NCBI RefSeq assembly: GCF_019598945.1
Contig: NZ_CP080598.1
Coordinates: forward strand, 62,001-126,000
From: Sphaerospermopsis torques-reginae ITEP-024
GTDB taxonomy: Bacteria; Cyanobacteriota; Cyanobacteriia; Cyanobacteriales; Nostocaceae
DNA: 64,000 bases
Direction: 5' to 3'
Position 1 is the stretch's first letter, and the number at the start of each line of letters is the position of its first letter. Positions 1 through 9,246 of the stretch are shown here, piece after piece. The notes below the pieces were generated by a model that made no database searches, had not been told where the DNA came from, and worked only from the letters and a program-made list of their open reading frames with translations. Both the position numbers and the translations under genes were made by a program.

Positions 1-379
1 CTTCATGACGGCGGATAATTTCATTGATACTTTGTTCTAAAGCAGTCACAGAAAGTTTACCAACAATTCTCAGTTGGAAACTTTCATTATAAGATGTGCT
101 TTCTCCATCCAATTGAGACAGAAACCACATTCTTTGTTGGGCAAAAGATAAAGGTAAATCCTTATCTCTGGCAACGGGAACTAAGGATAAAGAAGTTATT
201 TGTGTAGCTGTTTGTGCTTCTTGCAAAAAAGCAATAATTTCTGCTTTTCGCTCTTTCATTTGCTGCTTTAGTTCTTCCGTCATTGCTCCTTTAGGAGCGC
301 GAAAACGTAACTGACCGTCCTCAAGCCAAATTTTGATATCTAAACTATTGAGAAAAGATAAAAATTCAAATATAGCCAT
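1..379 (-). CDS. NRPS, N-terminal part (TubC docking + start of C domain), aeruginosin/spumigin-type
   Basis: This is the first 126 residues of an NRPS running off the left edge. Read from ATG at 379-377, the protein begins with a TubC-type docking domain (about residues 1-60, with IWLEDGQLRFRAPKG and a following helix). A condensation domain then begins (LPLSFAQQRMWFLSQL, then ALEQSINEIIRRHE). The start follows the stop of the upstream loading-module gene as TAAAATG, one base apart, so the two are almost certainly translationally coupled. TubC docking domains join separate NRPS proteins, so this should accept the acyl group made by the upstream A-KR-PCP protein. In aeruginosin/spumigin pathways the next protein is a C-A-(E)-PCP module. 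That identity is inferred, since nothing past the first part of C is visible. Confidence 0.85.
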   Translation of the reverse strand, partial: MAIFEFLSFLNSLDIKIWLEDGQLRFRAPKGAMTEELKQQMKERKAEIIAFLQEAQTATQITSLSLVPVARDKDLPLSFAQQRMWFLSQLDGESTSYNESFQLRIVGKLSVTALEQSINEIIRRHE

Positions 380-380
380 T

Positions 381-3300
381 TTATAAAAAATCCTCTTCGT
401 ATTCTTCTTCAAGTGTTTCAGTCAAATTATTTTGACTTTGAGTTACTGTTTGAATTGCTTCTATTGTCTGAGCTAAACCAGCAATAGTAGGCGCTTGCAA
501 CAAACGCTGGAGAGACAATTCTAGAGAAAAATCTTCCCGTAACTGAGCAATTACTTGACCAGCTAATAGGGAATTTCCCCCCAATTCAAAAAAGTTGTCA
601 TAAATGCCTAAAAGTGGTATGTTTAAAACTTTTTGCCAACATTGGGCAATTTTAAATTCTATATCGTTACGTGGTTCAATCTGCTCCCTGTTATCCTGAT
701 TGTTACTTTTTTTAATGAGTCTAGCACGATCTATTTCACCATTTTTGAGATATGGCATTTCTGGCAGTTGTACAGATTCATAAATACAAATATTGCCAAA
801 AGGATCTTGCACTTTTAAGCTTGGTAATTTAACAACCTCCCCAGTATTGGTTCTGAAATAGGCAGTTAATTTCTGTAAATTAAAACTTGATAATTGCCAA
901 CGTTGAATATTTTGGTTACTACCATCTAAACCTATCAATAAATTATGTTGTTGATGGTGTAAGCTCGCAAACATTGAAGATATTGCTTGGGAGACTGACA
1001 TAATATAAGAACCTTTGGCACGGATCAGATTTTTCATCTGATATCCTTCACTCATTCCTGTATTATCCCACATACTCCAACTAAAACAATAGCTAGTTAA
1101 TTTATTGGTTAATTGATTTTGGGAATTTTGGTAATGAGTAAAACTATCGAGAAAACTATTAGCAGCAGCATAAGCACCCACAGCAGTGCTGCCAAAAAAA
1201 CCGTGTGCTGAAGAAAAGTTAATAAAAATACTTGCCTGATTTTCTTTTGCTAATTGATGTAATACCCAAGTACCCAATAATTTGGGACGTAGAATTGAGG
1301 CTAAGTTTTCCTGGGTTTCTGCTAGTACCTGTTGTTCGTGAAAAGTTCCCGCTAAATGCAATATTCCATCAAGATTTGTACCCCATGTAAATTGAGCTTT
1401 TTCTACTACTATTTGCAACTGTTTTAAGTCACAAATATCAACGGACTCATAAATTACTTCGCCCCCAAGTTGTGCTAATTCTTGATAGAGTTGGATGTGT
1501 TTTTCTGAAGTTAAAGGAGTTCTCCCAACTAATAATAATTTAGCTTGGTAATGTTTTAACAAATACCGGGCAATTTCAATACCTATACCACCAAGTCCCC
1601 CAGTGATTAAATATGTTCCTCCTTGTTTGAAGGTAATTGATGATTGAGGGTTGCTGGAAAAGTTAACTTGTTCTAAGCGAGAAATTAAACGTTGTCCATT
1701 TCTGTATGCTATTTCTCGTTCTTTTGAGGATATTTGCATTTCTTGGAGAATTAAAACCCCATTTTTTTCAACTTCAGCAAAGGGTAAATCTATATGGCGA
1801 CAGTTTATTTGGGGTAGTTCTTGAGGAATTGTTTTTAATAATCCTAATACTGTTGATTTTTCATAAGCTACAGGATCATCTGACGCAATAGCTTGGAGAT
1901 GAGAGGAAATAAATAATAATTGAATAGTTTGCTCAAAGCCTTGATTTTTTTCTAAGGCTTGTACTAGGAATAATAAACTATATATTCCCTGTGATTGGGC
2001 TTTTTCCAAGCTATTAATACTGTTAATTTCTTGATACTTGTCGTAAGTCCAAAGATGCAGAATCTGCCCAATAATGATTTTATCTGCTGCTAGGGATGCA
2101 ATTAAACGTTGATAATCTTTGGCTGTTTCTTGATTAATTACATAATGGGAATGATTGATTTTTTGAAATTCTTCTCCAGGTGCAACGGTAATATAGGTCA
2201 GTTTATTTTCTGCTAATTTTTGACATAAATAGTCACCGAATCCATAAGCATCGAGAAATACTAAAGTTGTATTAGTAATGTTTAAAGAGGAATTAATATT
2301 AATGGGAGATTTAGGTTTCCATACTTGACGGTAAAACCAATTGGGAATGGTGTTGGAATTGCCTAATAATATATCAATTCGTTTAATGATTGATTGAAAT
2401 TCACCTGTTTGGAAACGTTGGCTAAGTTGAGAGCGTTGAATTTTGCCAATAGCGGTTTTAGGAATAATCTCTTTATCTACGGGAATTAAATAATCAGGAT
2501 TTATTCTCAGCTTGTTTACAATACAAGCGCGAATTTCCTTGAGGAGAGTTAATAAACTTTGATTATCATCAAAAGCAGTATGGAAAAATATGGCTAATTT
2601 GTCAGTATTGCTTCCTGGTTGTCTGACTGCACAAGCACCTGTATAGGAAACTTCTACTCCTGTAATTTCTTCAACAGCAGCTTCTATTTCATGACAATAG
2701 TAATTTAATCCATTAATAATAATTACATCTTTGATTCTGCCAGTAATGGTTAAACGTCCTTGATCTAAAAATCCTAAATCTCCTGTATTAAACCAACCAT
2801 CAGATGTAAAAACTTCTTGATTTGCTTGTGGATTTTGATAGTACCCGATAGTAACAGATGCACCTTTGACTTGTAAGCTACCAATGGTATTTTCTTCAAC
2901 TACCTGATTTTCGTTATCTACTATTCGCATAGAAAATCCAGGAATAGGTGAACCCAATTCTACAAATTTATCATCATCTGTAGTTGAATCTAGTAAAAAA
3001 CTATCGGCAAATACGACACCAGAAGATGTTTCAGACATTCCCCAGCCTGGGTGCATTGCGGTAGCTGGTAGGTGATATAACTGAACTAGCTGCAAAAATT
3101 TTCTTGCTGTTTTGGCAACTATGAGTTCACCCCCATTATGAATTAATCGAAGTGAAGATAAATTCCAAGTTGGTGTTGGGATATTTTTGTTCTTTTCTAG
3201 TTGCTCATTGATTAAGCCATAAGCAAAATTAGGACCCCAGGTCACGGTAACTTGATAATGAGTAATCCAATCTAGCCATCTTGTCGGTTTTTGTAAAACT

Positions 3301-4610
3301 AATTCAGAGTTCGCATGAATTTGTTGACAACCAACATAAACATCACGTAAATGGAACATAATTATTCCCACAACATGGTCTAGGGAAAACCAATTTAATG
3401 TGATATCTTCTCTTGTATAAGCATTCATCACGGTAGTACCAGCACAACGTGCTATCAAGCTACTGTGAGTCTGCATTACGGCTTTGGGCATTCCCGTACT
3501 GCCAGAAGTCAAAAGCAAAATTGCTAAATCTTCTGGTTGACTAGGATGTAATTTTACATTTGATTCACCATCTGATTCACATTGACGCAATTGATCAACG
3601 GTGGCAATTTTAAAGTTTTCTAAGTTTAAAACTCTGGCAAAACTATCAATATCCCCAGCTAAAGAACCATTGGTTAGTACCAAGGGTTTCTCTAACATCT
3701 GCCAAGTATTTTGTAATTTGCTGGCTGTATTATTACCTGGTTCATAAATGGGAGCAATGGATACTGGTACTGGAACAAAACCACCCAGCACACAACCCCA
3801 AAAAGCAGAGATAAAATCTTGATTATCTTCTAGTTGAAAAATTACTTTGTCTTGAGGCTTGAGTCCTATTTTTCTTAATCCTGCTACAATTCGTTGGGCA
3901 TCTTGCCATAATTCTCTGTAAGATTGAATTTTTTCACTACCATCAGATTTGATATAGATAATACTTTTGGGGGAATTTTCGGCGGCTTTTTGTAATACTT
4001 CTACTAAATTTTTAGGCGCGTCTGGAAAGTATGGTAGTGGTTCACCGTGACTAATGGCTAACTTTTTTGATGAGGATAGTTTTTTGTCTTCTATTTTCTG
4101 ACTATGTGTAGTTAGTGGTATTTCTTCTTGGTTTTTGTCATCAAAGTTTGTTGCAGTCTCTGTCAACAAATCTTCTAAATGTAAAGGGGGAATATTTTTA
4201 ACCACAGGTTCAACAACTACCGCCACCCGCTCAATTTTTGACAATGACTCTATTTGCTTTTCTAAATTTTGCATTACGTCAGAGTCAATTACTTCTAAAC
4301 TAGCTAAAGCAATTTCATCTATCTGCCCTAAATCTGTTAGGGGTATGGTAGATATGGGTACAAATGCTGTGGGTATTAATTCGTTGGGGAGAATTGTTTG
4401 CAGATGAGCTAAAATTTGTTCTGGTGCAAACAAACCCGATGGAACTATATACGCTACTAATTCCTCCTTTAGCTTTTTTGTTTGTTTTTTGATAACTACA
4501 CAATCATCTACAGTCAAACTCGACCGAATAGCAATTTCTATTTCTTGTTGGTATGCAAAATTTTTGTTTGTTGAAGTTGCTAAAACTTGACTATGGTGAT
4601 CTAACTGCAT
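381..4610 (-). CDS. aerA: NRPS loading module A-KR-PCP (AerA/SpuA-like)
   Basis: A 1409-residue loading protein. An unusual N-terminal stretch (residues about 10-120, ending near IPLTDLGQIDEIAL) resembles the small C-terminal subdomain of an adenylation domain. A full adenylation domain follows at about 190-740 (LLTSGSTGMPKA near 366, GWGMSETSSG, TGDLG, TAIGKIQRS). A ketoreductase lies at about 990-1190 (ITGGLGGIG near 1003, FSSAHG and GAYAAAN near 1146 as Ser/Tyr/Asn catalytic signatures). A PCP near 1346 has LGGNSL. A-KR-PCP loading proteins of aeruginosin and spumigin pathways activate an arylpyruvate and reduce it to phenyllactate or hydroxyphenyllactate. That role fits here, but the exact acid is inferred. 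It is the first gene of a minus-strand operon continuing out of the window. Other ketoacid-loading NRPS proteins are a less likely alternative. Confidence 0.8.
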   Translation of the reverse strand: MQLDHHSQVLATSTNKNFAYQQEIEIAIRSSLTVDDCVVIKKQTKKLKEELVAYIVPSGLFAPEQILAHLQTILPNELIPTAFVPISTIPLTDLGQIDEIALASLEVIDSDVMQNLEKQIESLSKIERVAVVVEPVVKNIPPLHLEDLLTETATNFDDKNQEEIPLTTHSQKIEDKKLSSSKKLAISHGEPLPYFPDAPKNLVEVLQKAAENSPKSIIYIKSDGSEKIQSYRELWQDAQRIVAGLRKIGLKPQDKVIFQLEDNQDFISAFWGCVLGGFVPVPVSIAPIYEPGNNTASKLQNTWQMLEKPLVLTNGSLAGDIDSFARVLNLENFKIATVDQLRQCESDGESNVKLHPSQPEDLAILLLTSGSTGMPKAVMQTHSSLIARCAGTTVMNAYTREDITLNWFSLDHVVGIIMFHLRDVYVGCQQIHANSELVLQKPTRWLDWITHYQVTVTWGPNFAYGLINEQLEKNKNIPTPTWNLSSLRLIHNGGELIVAKTARKFLQLVQLYHLPATAMHPGWGMSETSSGVVFADSFLLDSTTDDDKFVELGSPIPGFSMRIVDNENQVVEENTIGSLQVKGASVTIGYYQNPQANQEVFTSDGWFNTGDLGFLDQGRLTITGRIKDVIIINGLNYYCHEIEAAVEEITGVEVSYTGACAVRQPGSNTDKLAIFFHTAFDDNQSLLTLLKEIRACIVNKLRINPDYLIPVDKEIIPKTAIGKIQRSQLSQRFQTGEFQSIIKRIDILLGNSNTIPNWFYRQVWKPKSPININSSLNITNTTLVFLDAYGFGDYLCQKLAENKLTYITVAPGEEFQKINHSHYVINQETAKDYQRLIASLAADKIIIGQILHLWTYDKYQEINSINSLEKAQSQGIYSLLFLVQALEKNQGFEQTIQLLFISSHLQAIASDDPVAYEKSTVLGLLKTIPQELPQINCRHIDLPFAEVEKNGVLILQEMQISSKEREIAYRNGQRLISRLEQVNFSSNPQSSITFKQGGTYLITGGLGGIGIEIARYLLKHYQAKLLLVGRTPLTSEKHIQLYQELAQLGGEVIYESVDICDLKQLQIVVEKAQFTWGTNLDGILHLAGTFHEQQVLAETQENLASILRPKLLGTWVLHQLAKENQASIFINFSSAHGFFGSTAVGAYAAANSFLDSFTHYQNSQNQLTNKLTSYCFSWSMWDNTGMSEGYQMKNLIRAKGSYIMSVSQAISSMFASLHHQQHNLLIGLDGSNQNIQRWQLSSFNLQKLTAYFRTNTGEVVKLPSLKVQDPFGNICIYESVQLPEMPYLKNGEIDRARLIKKSNNQDNREQIEPRNDIEFKIAQCWQKVLNIPLLGIYDNFFELGGNSLLAGQVIAQLREDFSLELSLQRLLQAPTIAGLAQTIEAIQTVTQSQNNLTETLEEEYEEDFL

Positions 4611-5289
4611 TATCTTTATATGTCCTTTATTAAGATTTAATCTGCTACTAATTATTTTTTTTGAATCAATGCCGATTATAAGGTAGAGTGTTCATTTATT
4701 TTAACTTATGTTATTGCTTTCTAATTGGTTTGTAAAATTTATACTTACTAAACAGCAATATGATCTCAGGTTTAGCGGTCAACTGCAAGAACATTTTAAA
4801 CATTTAAGCAGACAGTTAAGACTGTTAACTAGAACATCCCAGTAGAATCATAAAATAATTTTAACTTTTCAGAAGTAAATAATTAATTATTTTAATTCAT
4901 TATCTGAATTTATTTTGTCTACAGGGATTGACACCCACAATTTAGTCTATTTACACTCTCATTCAAAATGTTATACTATCAATTAGAATTGGAGCAATTG
5001 CCGAGAATAGCCAAATTTAATCATGTTTTAATATTTAGTTAAGACGTAGTTTGTTTAGTTAGTTATGCCAGAGATTCAAGAGAGTAGCGTCAAGACGTGG
5101 GATTTGTATAATACTGTAAATTTATGTAAATAAATAGCCAGATCAGTCCTATAAGTATTTTAATAAAAAAATCATGGCAAGTTATATTCTCTGTACTCCT
5201 TCTGTACTATTACTAATTCGAGATAAAAACTCTGATCAAATGTTAACTATTTACCATTTTTAACCTAAATAACTGGAGATAAAAATTCC
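4611..5289. other. Divergent intergenic region, AT-rich
   Basis: This 679-base gap separates the minus-strand A-KR-PCP operon from the plus-strand patatin gene, so it must hold both promoters. It is very AT-rich with no credible ORF. A weak plus-strand promoter candidate is TTGACA at 4928-4933 with TACACT at 4952-4957 (18-base spacer). I see no operator or riboswitch. Confidence 0.4.
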
Positions 5290-7161
5290 GTGGAAAACAA
5301 AGTAATTGAACAATGGGTTTTAACCTTTGATGGCCAACATGATTACATAGATTTTGGCAGAAATGATCCTGATCCAGTTTTGTCTGAGGGTATTTCAGGT
5401 TTTACAGTTTCAGGATGGATTAATCCCCATCATCTTACCAAAGAAGCTACTACTTATGGAACAAGAAATGTCTTTTTTGCCCGTTCTTCAGACAGATACA
5501 GTGATAATTTTGAAGTTGGTGTTAGTCCTACAGGAAATTTAGATATTTACATTGATGAAAAATTTAGCAAATTCATCAAAACTCTGGGTAATGGAGAATT
5601 AACCACTGGAGAATGGCACTTTTTCGCTGTTGTTTTCAATCAAGGTGATATTACCGTATATCTTGATCATAATCAATACATAGAATATTTTACAGGTTCT
5701 ACTTTAAATAAAGCCACAAGTCCGATCACTCTGGGAGGAACTTTACACAATAATATATATTTTTCAGGACAATTAGCCCATATTAGTGTATGGAATTATG
5801 CATTTAATCAGGAACAAATTCAGAACCTTCGTTCTGGGCTAATAGTTGGGGATGAAGAAGGATTAGTTGCTTATTGGAAATTAGATGAAGGGGAAGGAAC
5901 AATTGTCAACAATCAAACTGCAAATACTTATCAAGGAAATTTGTATGGTAATCCTAGTTGGAATTTAACACAAATTACATTTCTGGGAGAATTATCTGCG
6001 GAGGAAGAAACCACAACCAACCAACCAGAAGCAACTTTTAATATCCAAGCATCACCTACATTATCTCAAGAACAATTAGCAGAAGATATCAATCAAACAG
6101 ACCGGAAAAAATATAAAATACTTGCCATTGATGGTGGTGGTATTCGTGGCATGATTCCTGCACTTTTATTAGCAGAAATTGAAAAGCGCACGCAAAAACC
6201 GATATTTAGTTTATTTGATTTAATTGCTGGTACTTCCACTGGAGGGATTTTAGCCCTGGGATTAACTAAACCCCGATTAGATACAGAAAATGCTGATAAA
6301 TTAACCCAAGCTGAATATACTGCTGCGGATCTCTCAGAACTATTTATTGAGTATGGAGTGGAAATATTTTATGAGCCATTATTTCAAAAAATACTTGGAC
6401 CTTTAGAAGATATATTTTTACAGCCCAAATATGCTTCTACCAGCAGAGTAGAAATGCTCAAACAATATTTTGGTGATAGTCTGATAGAAAATAATCTCAA
6501 AGAAGTTTTTGTCACCAGTTATGATATTGAGCAAAGAATACCCATATTGTTTACTAACAAACGGGAAAAACAACAGATAGAATCTCAAAGATCTCGCAAT
6601 TTATGTGCAGGATTTTCGCTTTTAGATGCAGCATTAGCCACCAGTGCTACTCCTACTTATTTTCCTCCCCATCGCATTACCACTGATCACAATAATAATG
6701 GTTTTTATACTTTAGTAGATGGGGGAGTTTTTGCGAATAATCCAGCCCAGTTAGCTATTTCTGAAGCAAAAATTAGTAGTAAACGAGAGGCAAATAGGGT
6801 TTTGAATACAAAAGATATCTTAATGGTTTCATTGGGTACAGGTTCACTAACAAGTGTTTATCCTTATAATGAAGTCAAAAATTGGGGAGTTTTGCAATGG
6901 GGAAGACCACTTTTAAATATTATGTTTGATGGTAGTAGTGAAGTTGTGGCTGGAGAATTAGAAGGGTTGTTTGCATCTAAGAATCCAGAAACTACAAGTT
7001 CTTATTATCGGTTTCAAACATTTTTAGATACAGAACTAGAAGAAATAGATAAGACAACTTTACGCAATATTCGTGAGCTAAAAATAGCCGCCCAGCAGAT
7101 GATTAATCAAAATAGTAAAACAATAGATGAATTGTGTAGTTTGTTGTTAGAGGATGTCTGA
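5290..7161 (+). CDS. LamG-like domain fused to patatin-like phospholipase
   Basis: A 623-residue protein starting at GTG 5290, with GGAGAT about 9 bases upstream. Residues about 5-205 look like a LamG/concanavalin A-like jelly roll (FDGQHDYIDFG at the start; FTVSGWINP, GEWHFFAVVF, DEGEGTIV). A short linker leads to a patatin domain at about 270-610. The patatin signatures are complete: oxyanion loop DGGGIRG near 280, nucleophile elbow GTSTGG near 314, and DGGVFANNPA near 477 carrying the catalytic Asp. Patatins are Ser/Asp lipid acyl hydrolases. The LamG part may bind glycans or target the enzyme. No signal peptide is visible. The last codons and stop overlap an inverted-repeat element, so the C-terminal tail may be recently altered. 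The substrate and any link to the peptide clusters are unknown. Confidence 0.85.
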   Translation: MENKVIEQWVLTFDGQHDYIDFGRNDPDPVLSEGISGFTVSGWINPHHLTKEATTYGTRNVFFARSSDRYSDNFEVGVSPTGNLDIYIDEKFSKFIKTLGNGELTTGEWHFFAVVFNQGDITVYLDHNQYIEYFTGSTLNKATSPITLGGTLHNNIYFSGQLAHISVWNYAFNQEQIQNLRSGLIVGDEEGLVAYWKLDEGEGTIVNNQTANTYQGNLYGNPSWNLTQITFLGELSAEEETTTNQPEATFNIQASPTLSQEQLAEDINQTDRKKYKILAIDGGGIRGMIPALLLAEIEKRTQKPIFSLFDLIAGTSTGGILALGLTKPRLDTENADKLTQAEYTAADLSELFIEYGVEIFYEPLFQKILGPLEDIFLQPKYASTSRVEMLKQYFGDSLIENNLKEVFVTSYDIEQRIPILFTNKREKQQIESQRSRNLCAGFSLLDAALATSATPTYFPPHRITTDHNNNGFYTLVDGGVFANNPAQLAISEAKISSKREANRVLNTKDILMVSLGTGSLTSVYPYNEVKNWGVLQWGRPLLNIMFDGSSEVVAGELEGLFASKNPETTSSYYRFQTFLDTELEEIDKTTLRNIRELKIAAQQMINQNSKTIDELCSLLLEDV

Positions 7162-7281
7162 GAAGTATCAGGTTTTATCCAGATTCCCCCGAAAAATTAA
7201 TCAAAGTCCCCCTTTTTAAGGGAATAAAGGGGGATATACAAGTGTTTTATGCAAATACGAAAAAGTTTTCAGACATCCTCT
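7150..7281. repeat. MITE-like inverted-repeat element overlapping patatin 3' end
   Basis: Perfect 13-base terminal inverted repeats AGAGGATGTCTGA (7150-7162) and TCAGACATCCTCT (7269-7281) bound about 132 bases. The interior holds an imperfect palindrome of a C5T5-type arm and its complement (about 7208-7233), a common cyanobacterial spacer motif. There is no ORF inside. The left terminus lies in the last codons of the patatin gene and supplies its TGA stop. Confidence 0.65.
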
Positions 7282-7313
7282 GAGAGTAAACTAACTGCTG
7301 GTGCAATGGGTGA

Positions 7314-8684
7314 CTAACAAACAATAGATAGTTGCTTGGTAAAATAAGCCTTATAAAGTTGGTAACGGGGTAATACGCGATCGCCATCAAAGGTAATTAA
7401 TCCTAAACTTTCCAGTTTATAAGCATGGATAGGATCAATAACCAGACTTTCTTTAGCAGTAACAACTTCAGTATATGTCCTAATTAAACCAGGATTAGTT
7501 AACAGCTTTACCCAATGGTTCTGCAAGTGATAGCGATAAATTCCACCATTGGCGATCGCCTCTTTGATCAAATCTGGTAAACTCATAGCCCCAGAGTGAA
7601 GATAATACAAAGTAAGTTGTGTCAGTGCTGGATGACCACCAATAAGAGATATCAATTGTGCCGACTCCTTACCAGCACTCCACCTTAACCCATATCGCCT
7701 AGCTAATTCTTCTACCTGTTGCTGAGTAAATTCATGTAAAAGGACAGGTAGTCCAATATTAAACAGAGAGTAATTAATATCTAAACAAAGATACTGTTCT
7801 GTTGAATAAGCAACTACTAACCTCAAATTTTTCCATAAATTATTTTGTCGTGATTCTTCATACCAACTACGCAACAAAGCAAAAAATTCCTGAGCAACTT
7901 GAGGATATTCAAAAAATCTTTCAACTTCACTTAATACTAAAACTAGAGGATTATTGATCTGCTTGAGAATATAATGTTGGAAGTAAAGACTACAGATTAA
8001 CTTATAACCCACATCTTCATTCCAATGCTCATTAAGATTGGGAGCTATACCCAGTTTGATAGCAATTTGGCTACAAAAAGAACGTAAAAACTTATTTAAG
8101 TCAGTTAAACAATCAGCATCTATCTGGGAAAAACTTAAATTTACAGTGTGATATCCTTGTACATCTGCAAAAGCCAAAATACGTAGTATCAAAGAAGTTT
8201 TACCCATCTGTCCAGGAGCGAGAACTTTAATTAAACAACCTGGTTGAGTCACCTCTCGATAAATTAATTCTTCTATCGGTTGACGCTCAATATATAAGGG
8301 AGAATCTAACGGTATTGGTCCATCAGGATATGACCATAAAGACGGATTTTCTGTTCGTAAACAGATACTCTCTGATAAACAATCTAATATTTTCGTTTCA
8401 TTATCTTCCTTTAGGAAGATGTAATCTTCTTCATTAAGTTCTAAATTGAAAGTGTTAAAGCATAATTTTAAAGTTTTTTGGTCTACACCTTTATTAGTTG
8501 ACCATAAGCGACTGAGAGTTTTAGTAGAAAGCTTGGTTTGGTATGATAAATCCTCTAAAGAGAGGCGTTGGCCTTGGTTTTCTGTAATTTCCCAAGATGA
8601 TATAGCATCTTGTAAGCGTTGTAGTCCTTGAGGAGATAAAAGGACACCGCGTCTCCTTGTTGCTTTATTTTCTTTTAAAACCAT
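7314..8684 (-). CDS. AAA-like ATPase with N-terminal HTH-like region
   Basis: A 456-residue protein. The first 90 residues are basic then helical, and resemble the HTH-like N-termini of cyanobacterial AAA-like/STAND proteins (LSPQGLQRLQDAI, SLEDLSYQTKLSTKTLSRLW). An AAA-like NTPase core follows. A Walker-A-type loop, APGQMGKTSLI, lies near residue 155. A hydrophobic strand ending LVLVLSEVERFF occupies the Walker B position, with Glu rather than the usual Asp pair. It is cytosolic, with no membrane segment. It is monocistronic on the minus strand and converges with the patatin gene. A role as ligand-sensing regulator or scaffold is inferred from the family; there is no effector domain that I recognise. 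Confidence 0.7.
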   Translation of the reverse strand: MVLKENKATRRRGVLLSPQGLQRLQDAISSWEITENQGQRLSLEDLSYQTKLSTKTLSRLWSTNKGVDQKTLKLCFNTFNLELNEEDYIFLKEDNETKILDCLSESICLRTENPSLWSYPDGPIPLDSPLYIERQPIEELIYREVTQPGCLIKVLAPGQMGKTSLILRILAFADVQGYHTVNLSFSQIDADCLTDLNKFLRSFCSQIAIKLGIAPNLNEHWNEDVGYKLICSLYFQHYILKQINNPLVLVLSEVERFFEYPQVAQEFFALLRSWYEESRQNNLWKNLRLVVAYSTEQYLCLDINYSLFNIGLPVLLHEFTQQQVEELARRYGLRWSAGKESAQLISLIGGHPALTQLTLYYLHSGAMSLPDLIKEAIANGGIYRYHLQNHWVKLLTNPGLIRTYTEVVTAKESLVIDPIHAYKLESLGLITFDGDRVLPRYQLYKAYFTKQLSIVC

Positions 8685-8747
8685 AATCCAAAAAATTGAC
8701 TAAGTTGGTTAAATTTTATAAGTTTAAAGTTTTTAACAATTTATAGT

Positions 8748-8839
8748 AGGACTTACGCAAGATAAGACTAAAAACCTGATTTTTCCGTAGGGGTAATTCA
8801 TGAATTACCCCTACGTTCATTCTGTTTTGCGTAAGTCCT
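8748..8839. repeat. MITE-like element with central 30-base palindrome
   Basis: Terminal inverted repeats AGGACTTACGCAA (8748-8760) and TTGCGTAAGTCCT (8827-8839) are perfect over 13 bases. Inside is a perfect 30-base palindrome at 8786-8815, centred on TTCATGAA and flanked by GTAGGGG/CCCCTAC. No coding sequence is inside. The structure is typical of non-autonomous cyanobacterial MITEs, but the parent transposase cannot be named from this window. Confidence 0.7.
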
Positions 8840-9246
8840 GTATAGTAAAAAATTACTCCATAGATATTTGTAATATGAAATTACCATATTTCGGAAATGC
8901 TCTGAAAATTATTCCCCTGGAAAGAGGGAATAGGTAATAGTTTGATCTATCTATCATCCCCAAATTTTCTGATTTCTCAGCCCCTACCCCAAGTAAATAT
9001 GTTTTATCGCAAATCATAATAGTCATACATAAATTAACGTATGTATTAAAGTTGAAGCACATATCCCAATGTCAGTTGTGTAATTCCTGTCTAAATTCAA
9101 TCCTAGTATTTCTATTTGATGATGAAAAGCGAGAAAATTCTGAAAAATGTAAAACTCTCTATTCAGTAAATTCCACATCAATCATAACTGAACTATGGTA
9201 AAATACAGTAATATTCACTAGCTTTAATCTCCATATACCTTAACTT
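8840..9246. other. Intergenic, no supported feature
   Basis: About 400 AT-rich bases between the MITE-like element and the 815-residue gene. A 69-codon minus-strand frame exists but has no start signal, no recognisable domain and poor composition, so I do not call it. The region should hold the promoter of the downstream gene; no clear consensus is visible. Confidence 0.35.

Noticed and set aside
8853-9062. 69-codon minus-strand frame
   Set aside because: Composition and start context are poor and no domain is recognisable; likely a chance open frame in AT-rich DNA.
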